This document shows positions 1 through 9,586 of a stretch of DNA of 64,000 nt, one piece after another (the first letter of the stretch is position 1; the number at the start of each line of letters is the position of its first letter). The stretch is from assembly GCA_052146815.1 (NCBI GenBank), contig JBKQMG010000197.1, forward strand, positions 1-64,000, given 5' to 3'. Position numbers and translations under genes: made by a program. Origin of the DNA: DATJZH01 sp052146815 (GTDB taxonomy: Bacteria; Actinomycetota; Actinomycetes; Streptosporangiales; Streptosporangiaceae). The notes under the pieces are model-generated. The model had not been told where the DNA came from and searched no databases. It worked only from the letters and a program-made list of their open reading frames with translations.

Positions 1-120
1 GTCGCCGCACAACTCAACAGTCGACCCCGCAAACGCCTCGCCTGGCGAACACCCGCTGAGGCGCTCGACCAGCTACTGTGCGACCCATACGAACAACCCG
101 GTGTTGCGTTGACCGGTTGA
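1..120 (+). mobile_element. IS30-family transposase, C-terminal end (cut by window start)
   Basis: The window opens inside a reading frame that ends at a TGA at 118-120 and encodes 39 residues. The stretch LNSRPRKRLAWRTPAEAL matches the conserved C-terminal end of IS30-family DDE transposases (the RPRK-x-LGW-x-TPAE motif). Only the tail is visible, so activity cannot be judged. The 170 bases after the stop contain the AT-rich TGGTAAAATTTTGG, a possible part of the terminal inverted repeat, but the other end is outside the window. Its position beside truncated genes fits IS-associated rearrangement (inference). Confidence 0.8.
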
Positions 121-290
121 ATCCGCCTCTTGGTAAAATTTTGGCATGGTCATGTCGTCACGACACCGCCTAGATTGTCGCGATTGCCGGTAACGTCGAT
201 GCTGGTTATCGTGCCGCTCTCACACGCAGTGCCGCTCCGGGGCCGCGCCGTCTTCCGGAGAAGCTGGCCAGGATGGCGGCATCCCCGCCG

Positions 291-580
291 CTAGCGAGGG
301 CTGCGGCTGGGCGAGCTGGCTGACCGCTGGGTCGGATCGATGAACACCGTCGGGACTACCGGCAGCGTCTCGGCCAGCCGCTTGTCAATGTCGTCGGCCA
401 GGTCCTCGGTCCGGTTGGCGCTTATCTCGTCGCTCAGCGCCACCCGCGCCGCGACGATGAGCTGATCGGGTCCCAGGTGCATGGTCAGGAGCTCGAGCAG
501 CGCGTGGATGCCGGCCTTGACCGTGGTGTCGGGGCTGCTGCGCATATGTTCCAGCACCTCAGTGTGACTGGAACGAGCTT
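291..580 (-). pseudogene. Cation diffusion facilitator (CDF) transporter, C-terminal fragment
   Basis: The minus-strand frame contains LLTMHLGPDQLIVAARVAL and ends near VFIDPTQ, the signature of the cytoplasmic C-terminal domain of CDF zinc/cobalt/iron exporters. The six membrane helices that should precede it are absent. Coding similarity starts abruptly at about 580, where the truncated glycosyltransferase ends. GTG at 557 would give 88 residues against about 300 for the family, so this is a remnant and not a gene. It was probably created by a deletion that joined two unrelated genes. Confidence 0.7.
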
Positions 581-1569
581 CGGACCTGATCTGCGACGAG
601 GTGCGGCACGGCCAGCGCGGCCAGCACGGGCAGTCCGCATGCCATCGCCTCCAGGGGCACCATGGCGAAGCCGTCGGCCGTGGTAAAGGTCACGAGCGCG
701 TCGGCCGACCGCATGATGGGCGGCATCGCCGCGAGGCTGGCCGGCCCGGTGCAGCTGACCCGGTGCGCCGCCTTCAGGCGCGCCGCGAGCTGCGCCAGCG
801 CCGGATGTGCGCCGTCGCCGCCCGCCAGCAGAAGCTCGGCTTCCGGCACGAGGGCCAGGGCCCGGATTACCGGCGCGACGGCCTGCGGCTCGGCCGGGGG
901 AGCGACCACCAGCAGCCGGGGCGGCCGGTCGCGCTCGGCGGCCTTGCCCGCGGGCCGGAAATGCTCAGTGTCGACGCCGGACGGCACGATCCGCACCGAG
1001 GACTGCGGAACGCCCAGCCGGCCCAGCGCGGCCGCCTCGTCGGCGTTCCCGGCCAGTACCACGTCGGCGCAGCGGCCGATCGCTGCCTCCAGCCGCACCC
1101 GCGCGCAGCCGCACGGCGGCTGCGGGCCGTCGGCGCCGCGGGGGCCGCTGCCGAGCGACTGGAATGTCTGCACGACCGGGACGCTGAGGTCGCGCGCGGC
1201 GGCTAGTGCGATGAGCCCGCTGGACCACCAGTGCGCGTGCACGACGTCGGGCGCGTCGCGGCGCCACCGCGCGGCGAGATGGTCGGCAAAGAGGGCAATG
1301 TCGGGAACCATCGCGTCCCCGCCGCGCCCTGGCCGGCGGGGCGCCGGGACCGGCTCCACGGTGACGCCGGAGCACAGCTCGGTCCGGGTGACCCGTTCCG
1401 CGTCGTCCTGACCGGCGGCATCCTGCCGGCAGTAGACGGTGACGCTCTGGCCGAGCGCGCCCAGCGTGCGGGCCAGCGCCAGCACGCGCAGCGCCGGGTC
1501 GCCGGGATAAGGCCCGGCTCCGGGCGCCAGCTCAGTGCTCAGATGCTCGGCGACCAGGGCGATCTTCAT
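559..1569 (-). CDS. GT4-family glycosyltransferase, C-terminally truncated
   Basis: The 336-residue protein starts at an ATG with a strong GGAGGAAGG ribosome site and begins MKIALVAEHLS. The N-terminal GT-B half contains DVVHAHWW. The C-terminal half has VPSGVDTEHFRP and EAMACGLPVLA, the nucleotide-sugar binding region of GT4 retaining glycosyltransferases. Family members of this kind are usually 400 or more residues. Here the protein stops about 15 residues after the EAMACGLPV motif, exactly where CDF-transporter sequence begins, so the last helices are missing. The sugar donor and acceptor are unknown. It is probably inactive or crippled. Confidence 0.7.
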   Translation of the reverse strand: MKIALVAEHLSTELAPGAGPYPGDPALRVLALARTLGALGQSVTVYCRQDAAGQDDAERVTRTELCSGVTVEPVPAPRRPGRGGDAMVPDIALFADHLAARWRRDAPDVVHAHWWSSGLIALAAARDLSVPVVQTFQSLGSGPRGADGPQPPCGCARVRLEAAIGRCADVVLAGNADEAAALGRLGVPQSSVRIVPSGVDTEHFRPAGKAAERDRPPRLLVVAPPAEPQAVAPVIRALALVPEAELLLAGGDGAHPALAQLAARLKAAHRVSCTGPASLAAMPPIMRSADALVTFTTADGFAMVPLEAMACGLPVLAALAVPHLVADQVRSSFQSH

Positions 1570-1897
1570 GAGCCTTCCTCCAGTCCGGCACGGCCGGTGA
1601 TGCCGGGCCGCCGATCGCCTTTACCGCTGCCCGTGCGCCCGGCAGGTGAACGCCTGCGCGAAGGCCGGGCAGTCCTGGTGCGGGCCGCCTGAGCGAGCCC
1701 CGGCAAGCCCCGTGCAAGCACGAGCAAGCCCGAATAAGACCGCCAGCGGGGGGGGGAGTGCGGCGCTGCGTACCGGCGGCCAGTCGCCGACGGGGCAGCG
1801 CGCCGACGGGGGCAGGGCACCGGCGAGGCAGAGCCCCGAGGAGGCAACGGGGCCGCTCGCCGCCCGAGGGGCGCCCGCGCACGAGAGGACGAAGACG
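1570..1897. other. Intergenic stretch between divergent genes
   Basis: This lies between the glycosyltransferase (minus) and the broken LLM oxidoreductase (plus). No recognisable gene was seen on either strand. It contains a run of nine G at 1748-1756 and a C/G-rich, purine-poor stretch. A ribosome site (GAGAGGACGAAG) for the downstream remnant lies just before 1898. Promoters for both directions are presumably here, but none could be assigned with confidence. Confidence 0.4.
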
Positions 1898-2565
1898 ATG
1901 ACCAGGTACGGATACTTTCTTTCCTCCGAGGAGCGCGAGCCGGGCGAGCTGATCCCGCAGGCGAAGCTGGCCGAGGAGCGGCTTGAGATGCTCGAAGAGG
2001 CCGTGCACGTGATCAGGGAGCTGCTCGGCGGTCACCTCGTCACCCATCACGGCGAGCACTACACCGTGGACACCGCGCGCCTTTACTCCACTCCGGAGGT
2101 CCCCCGCCCATTTACATGTCCGGGTTCGGGGAGAAGGCGATCAAGCTGGCGGCACGGCTGGCCGACGGTTACAGGTGCGTGCAGCCGAACGCGGACTTCG
2201 TCCGGCTCTACCGGGAATCCGGCGGCGGGGACCGGCCGGCCCAGGGCGGCCTGAAGGTCTGCTGGGGAACCGACGAAATGCAGGCCCGCAAGACCATGCA
2301 CCGGCTGTGGTCCAACGACGAGATCCCCGGCGAGGCGGCCCAGCTGCTCCCGCTGCCGCGCCACTTCGGGCAGCTCGCCGACCTCGTGTCCGAGGACAGG
2401 ATCAGCGCACCGTGCGGGCCCGGCCCGGCCGTCCACGTAGAAGGTGTCCGCGCCTACAGCGGCGCGGGCTTCGACGAGGTCTACATCGGCCAGGTGGGCC
2501 CGGACTACGAGGGATTCTTCGAGTTCTACGCGGGCCAGGTCCTGCCGCGGCTGCGCGAGGGCTGA
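1898..2565 (+). pseudogene. F420-dependent LLM-class oxidoreductase (TIGR03557-like), broken
   Basis: The N-terminus MTRYGYFLSSEE and the later blocks ERLEMLEEAVHVIRELLGG and YMSGFGEKAIKLAARLADGY are typical of the F420-dependent glucose-6-phosphate dehydrogenase-like LLM family. Two lesions are visible. About 120 residues between residue 26 and the ERLEMLEEA block are missing, which removes much of the barrel. The frame is also broken within the C-run at 2101-2105: one extra C would restore PEVPPPIYMSGFG. The second half is open from 2116 to the stop at 2563-2565. It lies 127 bp upstream of the formate dehydrogenase operon. The homopolymer slip could be a sequencing error, but the large deletion could not. 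Confidence 0.85.
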
Positions 2566-2692
2566 CGGTGACACCACCCCGCCGACCCCCGGCCGCGGGC
2601 CTGGCTTACGCTGGTCTAGATCTCTGCCGCGTCGGCATCTGCGCGGCTTACGGCAGCGGGCGCGGCGCGGGCGAGACCGGAAGGGGACGCTG

Positions 2693-5600
2693 ATGGGCCA
2701 CCGGACCTGGCTGGCTTCCTGGCCGGTCTACCGGCAGCTAACCGGCAGCGATCCGCTGGGGCTCGGCGCCGCGGCCAAAAGCAGGCGCACCGATGAGCTC
2801 AGGCCCCGGACGGCCGAGGCCGACAGCGTGGTCAAGTCGGTCTGCCCGTTCTGCGCGGTGGGCTGCGGCCAGAACGTCTACGTGAGCGACGGCAAGGTCA
2901 CCCAGATCGAGGGCGACCCGGATTCGCCGGTCAGCCGCGGCCGCCTGTGCCCGAAGGGGTCCGCGAGCCTGCAGCTGACGACCGGCACCGGCCGTGAGTA
3001 CCGGGTTCTGTACCGGCCGCCCGGCGGCGGCTACTGGGAGTACCTGGACCTGGACACGGCGATGGACATGATCGCTGACCGGGTGATCGCGGCGCGGCGG
3101 GACGGCTGGCAGTGGGAGCAGGACGGCGTGCGGACCCGCCGCACGATGGGCTTCGCGAGCCTGGGCGGCGCGACGCTGGACAACGAGGAAAATTACCTCA
3201 TCAAGAAGCTGTTCACCGCGCTCGGCGCTATCCAGATCGAGAACCAGGCCCGGATATGACACTCCTCCACCGTCCCCGGTCTGGGGACTAGCTTCGGCCG
3301 CGGCGGCGCGACCACCTTCCAGCAGGATCTGGCGAATTCCGACTGCATCCTGATCGAGGGCTCGAACATGGCCGAGTGCCATCCGGTCGGGTTCCAGTGG
3401 GTGATGGAAGCCAAGGCCCGCGGCGCGAAGGTGATCCATGTCGATCCGCGGTTCACCCGGACCAGCGCGTTGGCAGACCTGCACGTGCCGATCCGGGCCG
3501 GAGCGGATATCGCGTTTCTCGGCGGCCTGATCAACTACGTACTGAGCAATGAGAAGTACTTCTGCGACTACGTGGTGGCCTACACCAACGCCGCGACGAT
3601 CCTGACGCAGGACTTCACCGACAGTGAGGACCTCGACGGGGTGTTCTCCGGCCTGGACCGCGAGGAGCGCGCCTACGACTTCGAGAAATGGCGCTACCAG
3701 GGCTCGGACGTGCGGCCGGCCAGCGGCCAGCGCGGCGCCGGCCGCCCGTCACGGGCGGTCCGCGAGGCCGCGCGCGGCGAGGCGCACGGGTCCGGCGGCG
3801 CCCGGGCCCATCCGTCGGCCGATACCGACGAGACGCTGCAGCACCCGCGGTGCGTCTTCCAGGTCCTGAAGCGGCATTTCGCCCGCTACACGGCCGAGGC
3901 TGTCGCCCAGGTCACCGGCGTGCCGGCCGAGTCCTTCGCCGAGGTCTGCCGGCTCATCACCGAGAACTCGGGCCCGGACCGGACCACCGCGTTCGTGTAC
4001 AGCGTCGGATGGACCCAGCATTCGGTGGGCGTGCAGTACATCAGGACCGCGGCCATCCTGCAGGCGCTGCTCGGCAACATAGGACGTCCGGGCGGCGGGA
4101 TCCTGGCCCTGCGCGGGCACGCCTCCATCCAGGGATCCACCGACATCCCGACGCTGTTCGACCTGCTGCCGGGCTACCTCCCGATGCCGCACGCCAGCAG
4201 CAACGACGACCTCGACACCTACGTCGAGTCCGAGCGGACCGAGAAGGGCTTCTGGGCGAACACGCGCGACTACATGGTGAGCCTGCTGAAGGCGTGGTGG
4301 GGCGACGCGGCCACGGCGGACAACGACTTCTGCTACGACTACCTGCCGCGGCTGACCGGCAGCCACAGCACCTACGAGACGGTCGTCGCCCAGATGGCGG
4401 GCGCCTGCAAGGGCTACTTCCTGTTCGGGCAGAACCCGGCAGTCGGCTCGGCCAACGCCCGGATGCAGCGGATGGGCATGGCCAACCTGGACTGGCTGGT
4501 GGTGCGCGACCTGGTGATGATCGAGAGCGCCACGTGGTGGAAGGACGGCCCGGAGATCGAGACCGGCGAGATGCGCACCGAGGACATCAAGACCGAGGTG
4601 TTCTTCATGCCGGCCGCCGCGCACACCGAGAAGTCCGGCAGCTTCACCAACACCCAGCGCATGCTGCAGTGGCATCACACGGCGGTCGAGCCGTCCGGTG
4701 ACGCCCGCAGCGACCTGTGGTTCACCTACCACCTGGGACGGCGCATCAGGGCGAAGCTGGCCGGATCGGCCGACGAGATGGACCGGCCGGTGCTCGACCT
4801 CACCTGGGACTACCCGGTGGAGGGAGCACTGGCCGAGCCGGACGCGGACGCGGTCCTGGCGGAGGTCAACGGCTGGGACGCAGACGGCAAGCCGCTGTCG
4901 GCTTACACTCAGCTCGAAAGCGACGGATCGACGGCGTGCGGCTGCTGGATCTACTGCGGCGTGCGCGCCGACGGCGTGAACCAGGCGGCCCGCCGCAAGC
5001 CCGGCCGCGAGCAGAACTGGGTGGCGCCGGAGTGGGGCTGGGCGTGGCCGGCGAACCGGCGCATCCTCTACAACCGGGCCTCCGCTGACCCGGCCGGCAA
5101 GCCGTGGAGCGAGCGCAAGGCGCTGGTCTGGTGGGATGCGGAAACCGGCCGGTGGACCGGGCATGACATCCCGGACTTCATTCCCGACCGGGAGCCTTCC
5201 TACCGGCCGCCCGAAGGCGCGACCGGCGTGGCGGCGATCTCGGGCACCGATCCGTTCATCATGCAGGCCGACGGCAAGGCCTGGCTGTTCGCCCCGGCCG
5301 GGCTGGTGGACGGCCCGCTGCCGGTGCACTACGAGCCGCAGGAATCGCCGGTGCCGAACCTGCTCTACGGCCAGCAGCGCAACCCGGTGCGTCAGCTCAT
5401 CGAGCACCCGGAGGACCGCTTCCAGCCGAGCGGCGGCCAGCCGGGCTCCGAGGTCTTTCCTTACGTGGCGACGACTTACCGCCTGACCGAGCATCACACC
5501 GCGGGCGGCATGTCGCGGTTCCTGCCGTATCTGTCCGAGCTGCAGCCGGCGTTCTTCTGCGAGGTGTCGCCGGAACTGGCCGCCGAGCGCGGGCTCGACC

Positions 5601-5932
5601 ACATGGGCTGGGCGACGATCGTCAGCGCGCGCAGTGCCATCGAGGCGCGGGTGATGGTGACCCGCCGGATCAGGCCGCTCACGGTCGGCGGCAGGCAGCT
5701 GCACCAGATCGGGCTGCCCTACCACTGGGGCCCTAACGGTTACACCAGCGGGGACGCCGCCAACGAGCTCGCGCATCTGGCGCTGGACCCGAACGTGCAC
5801 ATCCAGGAGGTCAAGGCCCTGGCGTGCGACATCCAGCCTGGCCGCCGGCCGCGCGGGCCTGCGCTGCGCGAGCTTGTCCGCCAGTACCAGGACCGGGCCG
5901 GCATCACGAGCGAGACGGGGAAGGAGACCTGA
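2693..5932 (+). CDS. fdnG: Formate dehydrogenase, catalytic alpha subunit, selenocysteine-containing
   Basis: Catalyses formate oxidation to CO2 at a Mo/W-bis-MGD centre. The frame from ATG 2693 (ribosome site AAGGGG) is interrupted by a TGA at 3257-3259. It continues in the same frame to 5932, giving 1079 residues if UGA is read as Sec189. The context ENQARI-U-HSSTV is the canonical Sec site of FdnG/FdhG proteins. A [4Fe-4S] motif CPFCAVGC (Cys51, 54, 58) plus Cys86 precedes it. Downstream blocks NMAECHPVG, HVDPRFTRTS, GWTQHSVG and LRGHASIQGSTD are conserved. About 40 extra Arg/Gly/Ala-rich residues lie before DETLQHPRCVF. There is no twin-arginine signal at the N-terminus, unlike E. coli FdnG, so a cytoplasmic site is inferred. 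First gene of the operon with the Fe-S and membrane subunits. Confidence 0.93.
3257..3288 (+). promoter_or_regulatory. UGA selenocysteine codon and bacterial SECIS-like hairpin
   Basis: TGA at 3257-3259 is followed by a perfect 6-bp stem, GTCCCC (3272-3277) pairing with GGGGAC (3283-3288). This closes the five-base loop GGTCT (3278-3282). Known bacterial SECIS elements lie just 3' of the UGA and present a GGUCU-type apical loop to SelB, as in E. coli fdhF and fdnG. The loop begins 18 nt after the UGA, within the usual spacing. The element is inside the coding frame. The selA/selB/selC/selD genes are not in this window. Confidence 0.88.
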
Positions 5933-5933
5933 G

Positions 5934-6851
5934 GTGAGCACCGACGCTGCGCAGCCGCTGAGCCTCGCTGGCATGACCGGCGGCCCTGACCCGGCGGCGC
6001 GGGCCGGGCACGCCGATCATCCGCCCAGGATGGGGTTTTTCACCGACACCTCAGTCTGCATTGGCTGCAAGGCCTGCGAGGTGGCCTGCAAAGAGTGGAA
6101 CGCGGTGCCCGAAGACGGGCTGTCGCTCACCGGCATGTCCTACGACAACACGGTCAGCCTCGGTGCCTCGACCTGGCGGCACGTGGCGTTCATCGAGCAG
6201 ATCGGGCGTCCCGGCGACGCTCACGATCTGCCGTCCGCCCCGCAGCAGTCCGCCCCGCTGCAGCCGGATTTCGACGGCTCGCGCTGGCTGATGTCCAGCG
6301 ACGTATGCAAGCACTGCACCGAGGCGGCCTGCCTGGATGTGTGTCCCACCGGCGCGCTGATGCGCACGGAGTTCGGCACGGTGGTCGTCCAGTCCGACGT
6401 GTGCAACGGATGCGGCTACTGCGTCTCGGCGTGCCCGTTCGGCGTGATCGAGCGCCGCAAGGACGACGGCCGGGCCTGGAAGTGCACGCTGTGCTACGAC
6501 CGGATCGGTGACGGGCTGGAGCCGGCCTGCGCCAAGGCCTGCCCGACCGAGTCCATCCAGTTCGGCCCGCTGGACGAGCTCAGGCAGCGGGCCCAGCAGC
6601 GGGTCACCGACCTGCAGGACGCCGGGGTCGCGGGCGCACGCCTGTACCTCGACGATCCCGACGACGGAGTCGGCGGCGGCGGGGCGTTCTTCCTGCTGCT
6701 CGACGAGCCTGAGGTCTACGGGCTCCCGCCGGATCCGGTCGACACGACCCGGGATCTGCCGCGGATGTGGCGGCACGTGGCCACGGCGGCCGCCGCGCTG
6801 GCCGTCGGCGCGCTGGCCGCGTCCCTGGGCGGCGGGCGGTCACGGCCATGA
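5934..6851 (+). CDS. fdnH: Formate dehydrogenase, iron-sulfur beta subunit
   Basis: Electron-transfer subunit carrying electrons from FdnG to the membrane subunit. A GTG at 5934, one base after the alpha-subunit stop and preceded by GGAGA, gives 305 residues. Four ferredoxin-type cysteine clusters are visible: CIGCKACEVAC near residue 42, CKHCTEAACLDVCP, CNGCGYCVSACP, and CTLCYDRI with ACAKACP. This arrangement matches FdnH/HybA-type four-[4Fe-4S] subunits. The C-terminal segment from about residue 280 is Ala/Leu/Val-rich and could be the single membrane anchor seen in FdnH, although it is short. The start of the next gene overlaps its stop. Confidence 0.92.
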   Translation: MSTDAAQPLSLAGMTGGPDPAARAGHADHPPRMGFFTDTSVCIGCKACEVACKEWNAVPEDGLSLTGMSYDNTVSLGASTWRHVAFIEQIGRPGDAHDLPSAPQQSAPLQPDFDGSRWLMSSDVCKHCTEAACLDVCPTGALMRTEFGTVVVQSDVCNGCGYCVSACPFGVIERRKDDGRAWKCTLCYDRIGDGLEPACAKACPTESIQFGPLDELRQRAQQRVTDLQDAGVAGARLYLDDPDDGVGGGGAFFLLLDEPEVYGLPPDPVDTTRDLPRMWRHVATAAAALAVGALAASLGGGRSRP

Positions 6852-7810
6852 CCGCGACCAGTAACGGCAGGCCGCGCGAACGGCGCCGCGGCGGCGAGCA
6901 GCCGATGGTGCCGAAGGCCACCTTCGATTCGTATTACGGCCGTCCGGTCCTGAAGGAAGTGGCGTGGGCGGCGCCGGATATCCCCGGCTACCTGTTTCTC
7001 GGCGGCCTGGCGGGCGCATCGTCGGCGCTGGCCGCGTGCGCTCACCTGACCGGCAACCGCGAGCTGGCCCGCGTCGCGAAGACCGGCGCGGCGGGCGCGA
7101 TCGGGCTGTCGATGGCCGCCCTGGTCAATGACCTTGGCCGCCCGGCCCGGTTCGTGAACATGCTGCGCGTGTTCAAGGTGACCTCGCCGATGAGCGTGGG
7201 CTCCTGGCTGCTGGCGGCCTACAGCCCGGCCGCCTTCGCCGCGGCCGGCTCGGCGCTGACTGGCCGGCTGCCCGCGGCCGGAGCCGTGGCCACCGTGAGC
7301 GCGGGGGTGCTCGGCACAGGCGTCGCCACGTATACCGCGGCGCTGCTGTGTGACACCGCCGTGCCTGCCTGGCATCAGGGGCACCGGGAAATGCCTTACG
7401 TGTTCGCCGGCTCCGCGGCTACCGCCGCCGGGGGCCTCGGGATGCTGGCCGTCCCGTCCGCGCACGCGGGCCCGGCTGTGCGGTTCGCGGTCGTGGGGGC
7501 CGCGGCCGAGCTCACCGCCAAGAGCCTGCTGCTGCGCCGGCTCGGCGCGGCAGCCGAGCCATACCAGAAGGGCCTGGCCGGCCGGCTGATGGAAGCCGGC
7601 GAGGTGCTGACCGCGGCGGGGCTGGCGGGCGCCGTGCTGGCCGGGCGCAGCCGGCCGGCCGCGGCACTGTCAGGGGCGGCGCTGCTGGCCGCCTCGGCCC
7701 TGACCCGGTTCGGGATCTTCGAGGCGGGACGCGCATCGGCGCGGGACCCGAAGTACACGGTGGAACCGCAGCGCGAGCGGCTGCACGCCAAGGCTGTCCC
7801 GGCCGCCTGA
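6848..7810 (+). CDS. NrfD/PsrC-family membrane subunit of formate dehydrogenase
   Basis: 320 residues from ATG 6848, overlapping the beta-subunit stop (ATGA). After a basic N-terminus the protein carries the motif DIPGYLFLGGLAGASSALAA, followed by about eight further hydrophobic helices, as in NrfD/PsrC polysulfide-reductase-type quinone-interacting subunits. The loop LVNDLGRPARFVNMLRVFKV is typical of the family, and the C-terminus ends in a charged tail. It probably replaces the cytochrome b subunit FdnI and passes electrons to menaquinone. Overlap and operon position make its partnership with FdnG/FdnH near certain. Confidence 0.9.
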   Translation: MTATSNGRPRERRRGGEQPMVPKATFDSYYGRPVLKEVAWAAPDIPGYLFLGGLAGASSALAACAHLTGNRELARVAKTGAAGAIGLSMAALVNDLGRPARFVNMLRVFKVTSPMSVGSWLLAAYSPAAFAAAGSALTGRLPAAGAVATVSAGVLGTGVATYTAALLCDTAVPAWHQGHREMPYVFAGSAATAAGGLGMLAVPSAHAGPAVRFAVVGAAAELTAKSLLLRRLGAAAEPYQKGLAGRLMEAGEVLTAAGLAGAVLAGRSRPAAALSGAALLAASALTRFGIFEAGRASARDPKYTVEPQRERLHAKAVPAA

Positions 7811-8098
7811 CCCCTTTCTGCCTCGGGCGTCCGCCCTCGAGGACATGCCATGGAACGAGCGCTAGCGAGTTGCTGTCACCCGTTCTGCGCCTGAGTTCTG
7901 CCCTGAGCGCGTCTGGGCCACCTGCCATGATGGCGACCGTCTTACTCTGGCGTGCATAGGCTCGGGTTCTGCGGACAGGTACCGCCACAAGCGCACTCGC
8001 ACTGGCTGGTGACTGGCTCGGTGACTGGCACGGACGCCGGCCGGCCCGCCGGGCGCATTCGCCAGGACCGAGGATGGGACACGAGATGGCCGCCGCGT

Positions 8099-8526
8099 CA
8101 GGGCACGGGCAGCCAGCTAGACGTGGGTTCCGCGGAGACGGGACTTAGCGTCCTGCTCGAGGCATGCGAGCGACCCGTCGACGAGCTCGGGACGGTATCC
8201 GCGGGCGCTGATGATCATTGGCAAGGCGGGCGGCCTCAATCTCAGCCAGCTTGCGGCGGCGCTGACGGCCTCCGCTTCTGCCACGAGCCGGCTCTGCGAG
8301 CGGATGCAGCTTGCGGACCTGCTGACGCGTGACCGCGCTGAGGTAAGCCGCCGTGAGATTGTCCTGCACTCGACCCAGGCCCGGCCGCAGGCTCGCTGAC
8401 TGGGTGCGGACGCGGCGCCGGGCCGCCCTCGGCGAGGTACTGGATTCCATGAGCGCAGGCGGCCGCGAGGCGCTGGCCCGCGGCCTCGCGGAACTCGCGC
8501 GCGGCGACGCCGGGAAGCCCCATTGA
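8099..8526 (+). pseudogene. Decayed MarR-family regulator, paralogue of the gene at 25220
   Basis: Three stretches in different frames align with the intact regulator at 25220-25714: TGLSVLLEACERPVDELGTV (from about 8126), then MIIGKAGGLNLSQLAAALTA with SASATSRLCERM (8211-8399), then ARGLAELARGD ending at the TGA 8524-8526. A short deletion near 8195 removes the residues matching PQAQLR, and another frame change occurs near 8395. No single frame encodes the winged helix, so no product is expected. The shared sequence shows a former duplication of this regulator. Confidence 0.85.
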
Positions 8527-8602
8527 CGCCGCCGGCGGGAATTGACGCGGGCCTCAGCGCCCGGTCGCCAAAGAGCGAGAGCCCCTGCCGACGTTAACGG
8601 TC

Positions 8603-8941
8603 TTAATGCCGTGAACGGGCTTGCTGCCGTCCGGGTGGCAGTTGCCGATCTGCCAGCTCGTGTACGGCCCGGCTGACCGGCGTGGCCGGGCAATGCGGGG
8701 TGGCGGTGGTAAAGGAAGCGAGCAGGGCGATGCTCACCATTGCTACCAGCAGCGCCGGGATCAGCAATACGGGCCGCAGCATCCCTGACAGCCGTGCCCC
8801 GAGTTGTTCTGTCGTGGGCATCGCCTCGTGCCAGGTCAGCCGGGCGAAAGTCGCGAACAGCGACATCAGCCGGGGATCGCGGGCCTGCAGAGTCACTTCG
8901 ATCTGGTCGAGAACCCGCTGCTGGCGGGCGGGCAAGGTCAT
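8603..8941 (-). CDS. Small membrane protein with DUF3040-like N-terminus
   Basis: Starting at ATG 8941 (GGAG six to seven bases upstream; a second ATG at 8947 lies too close to it) gives 112 residues. The N-terminus MTLPARQQRVLDQIEVTLQ followed by DPRLMSLFATFARL is typical of the short actinobacterial DUF3040-type proteins. One or two membrane helices follow (LLIPALLVAMVSIALLASF). The C-terminus contains a lone Cys and basic residues. Function is unknown; related genes are common in stress regions of actinobacteria. Confidence 0.65.
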   Translation of the reverse strand: MTLPARQQRVLDQIEVTLQARDPRLMSLFATFARLTWHEAMPTTEQLGARLSGMLRPVLLIPALLVAMVSIALLASFTTATPHCPATPVSRAVHELADRQLPPGRQQARSRH

Positions 8942-9231
8942 CGGCATCTCCGGTCAGTCACTCGTGCCTATGCAGAAAGCTCGTGCCCACTGCACAAAGG
9001 TGGCCCGGCGGGGGCATGCGGCAGGCTGTCCGGAACTGCCGCGATCTGCTGCTGCTACCCGGGCAGCGGTGGTGAAACAGGCCCGGCGTCACTGACTGCG
9101 CTCTCGCGGCTTCGCTGTCTCGCCGGCCCGCTGCGGCGACAGCGTCGCCAGTGGCCGGCGGCGCTGTCGTCTGGTCCGGCAGATCTCCGGCCCGTCAGCT
9201 GAGCTGGCCGGGCCGAGGAGGGGAATCGACC

Positions 9232-9440
9232 TCAGGACTGCCCGCGGCCGCTGGCGCGCAGTCTGTCGGCTGCGGCCAGCGCCGGTCCCGCGCTCTTCAG
9301 CACGCCGGGGCTGGCGGGACTGTGCGGGTACGGCCGCGTCGGAGCGGACTTTTTGCCCACCGCCAATTTGTCGCCCAGCTCCTGCGCCTCCGCGGCGCTG
9401 AGAACCTGGCGGAGTACGGGCCAGACCTGCGATGGGCCGC
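9232..9440 (-). pseudogene. Hemerythrin-domain protein, C-terminal fragment
   Basis: The minus-strand frame reads VWPVLRQVLSAAEAQELGDK, then KKSAPTRPYPHSP and AGPALAAADRLR, ending at the TGA 9232-9234. This matches the C-terminal tail of actinobacterial hemerythrin HHE-domain proteins (AKKxAPTRPHP motif). The four-helix di-iron bundle that should precede it is absent and the upstream sequence is unrelated. It is a remnant, not a gene. Confidence 0.7.
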
Positions 9441-9586
9441 GGGCCCGGCCGGGCTGGGCGCGGTGCGGCGTGCGCGCAGGCTGAGGGCAGGGGCGCGACG
9501 TCGGGTGGGTGAACTGTTGTCGTGAAGGAAGTCTTCGGGGGGGGGCAAGGGTTGCCATGTGGTGGATCGCGTGAGAGTCTTTCTGC

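Noticed and set aside
3749..5974. Long open frame (741 codons) antisense to the formate dehydrogenase gene
   Set aside because: Low-complexity Arg/Val/His-rich product with no domain; typical mirror frame of a high-GC gene whose plus-strand product is fully recognisable.
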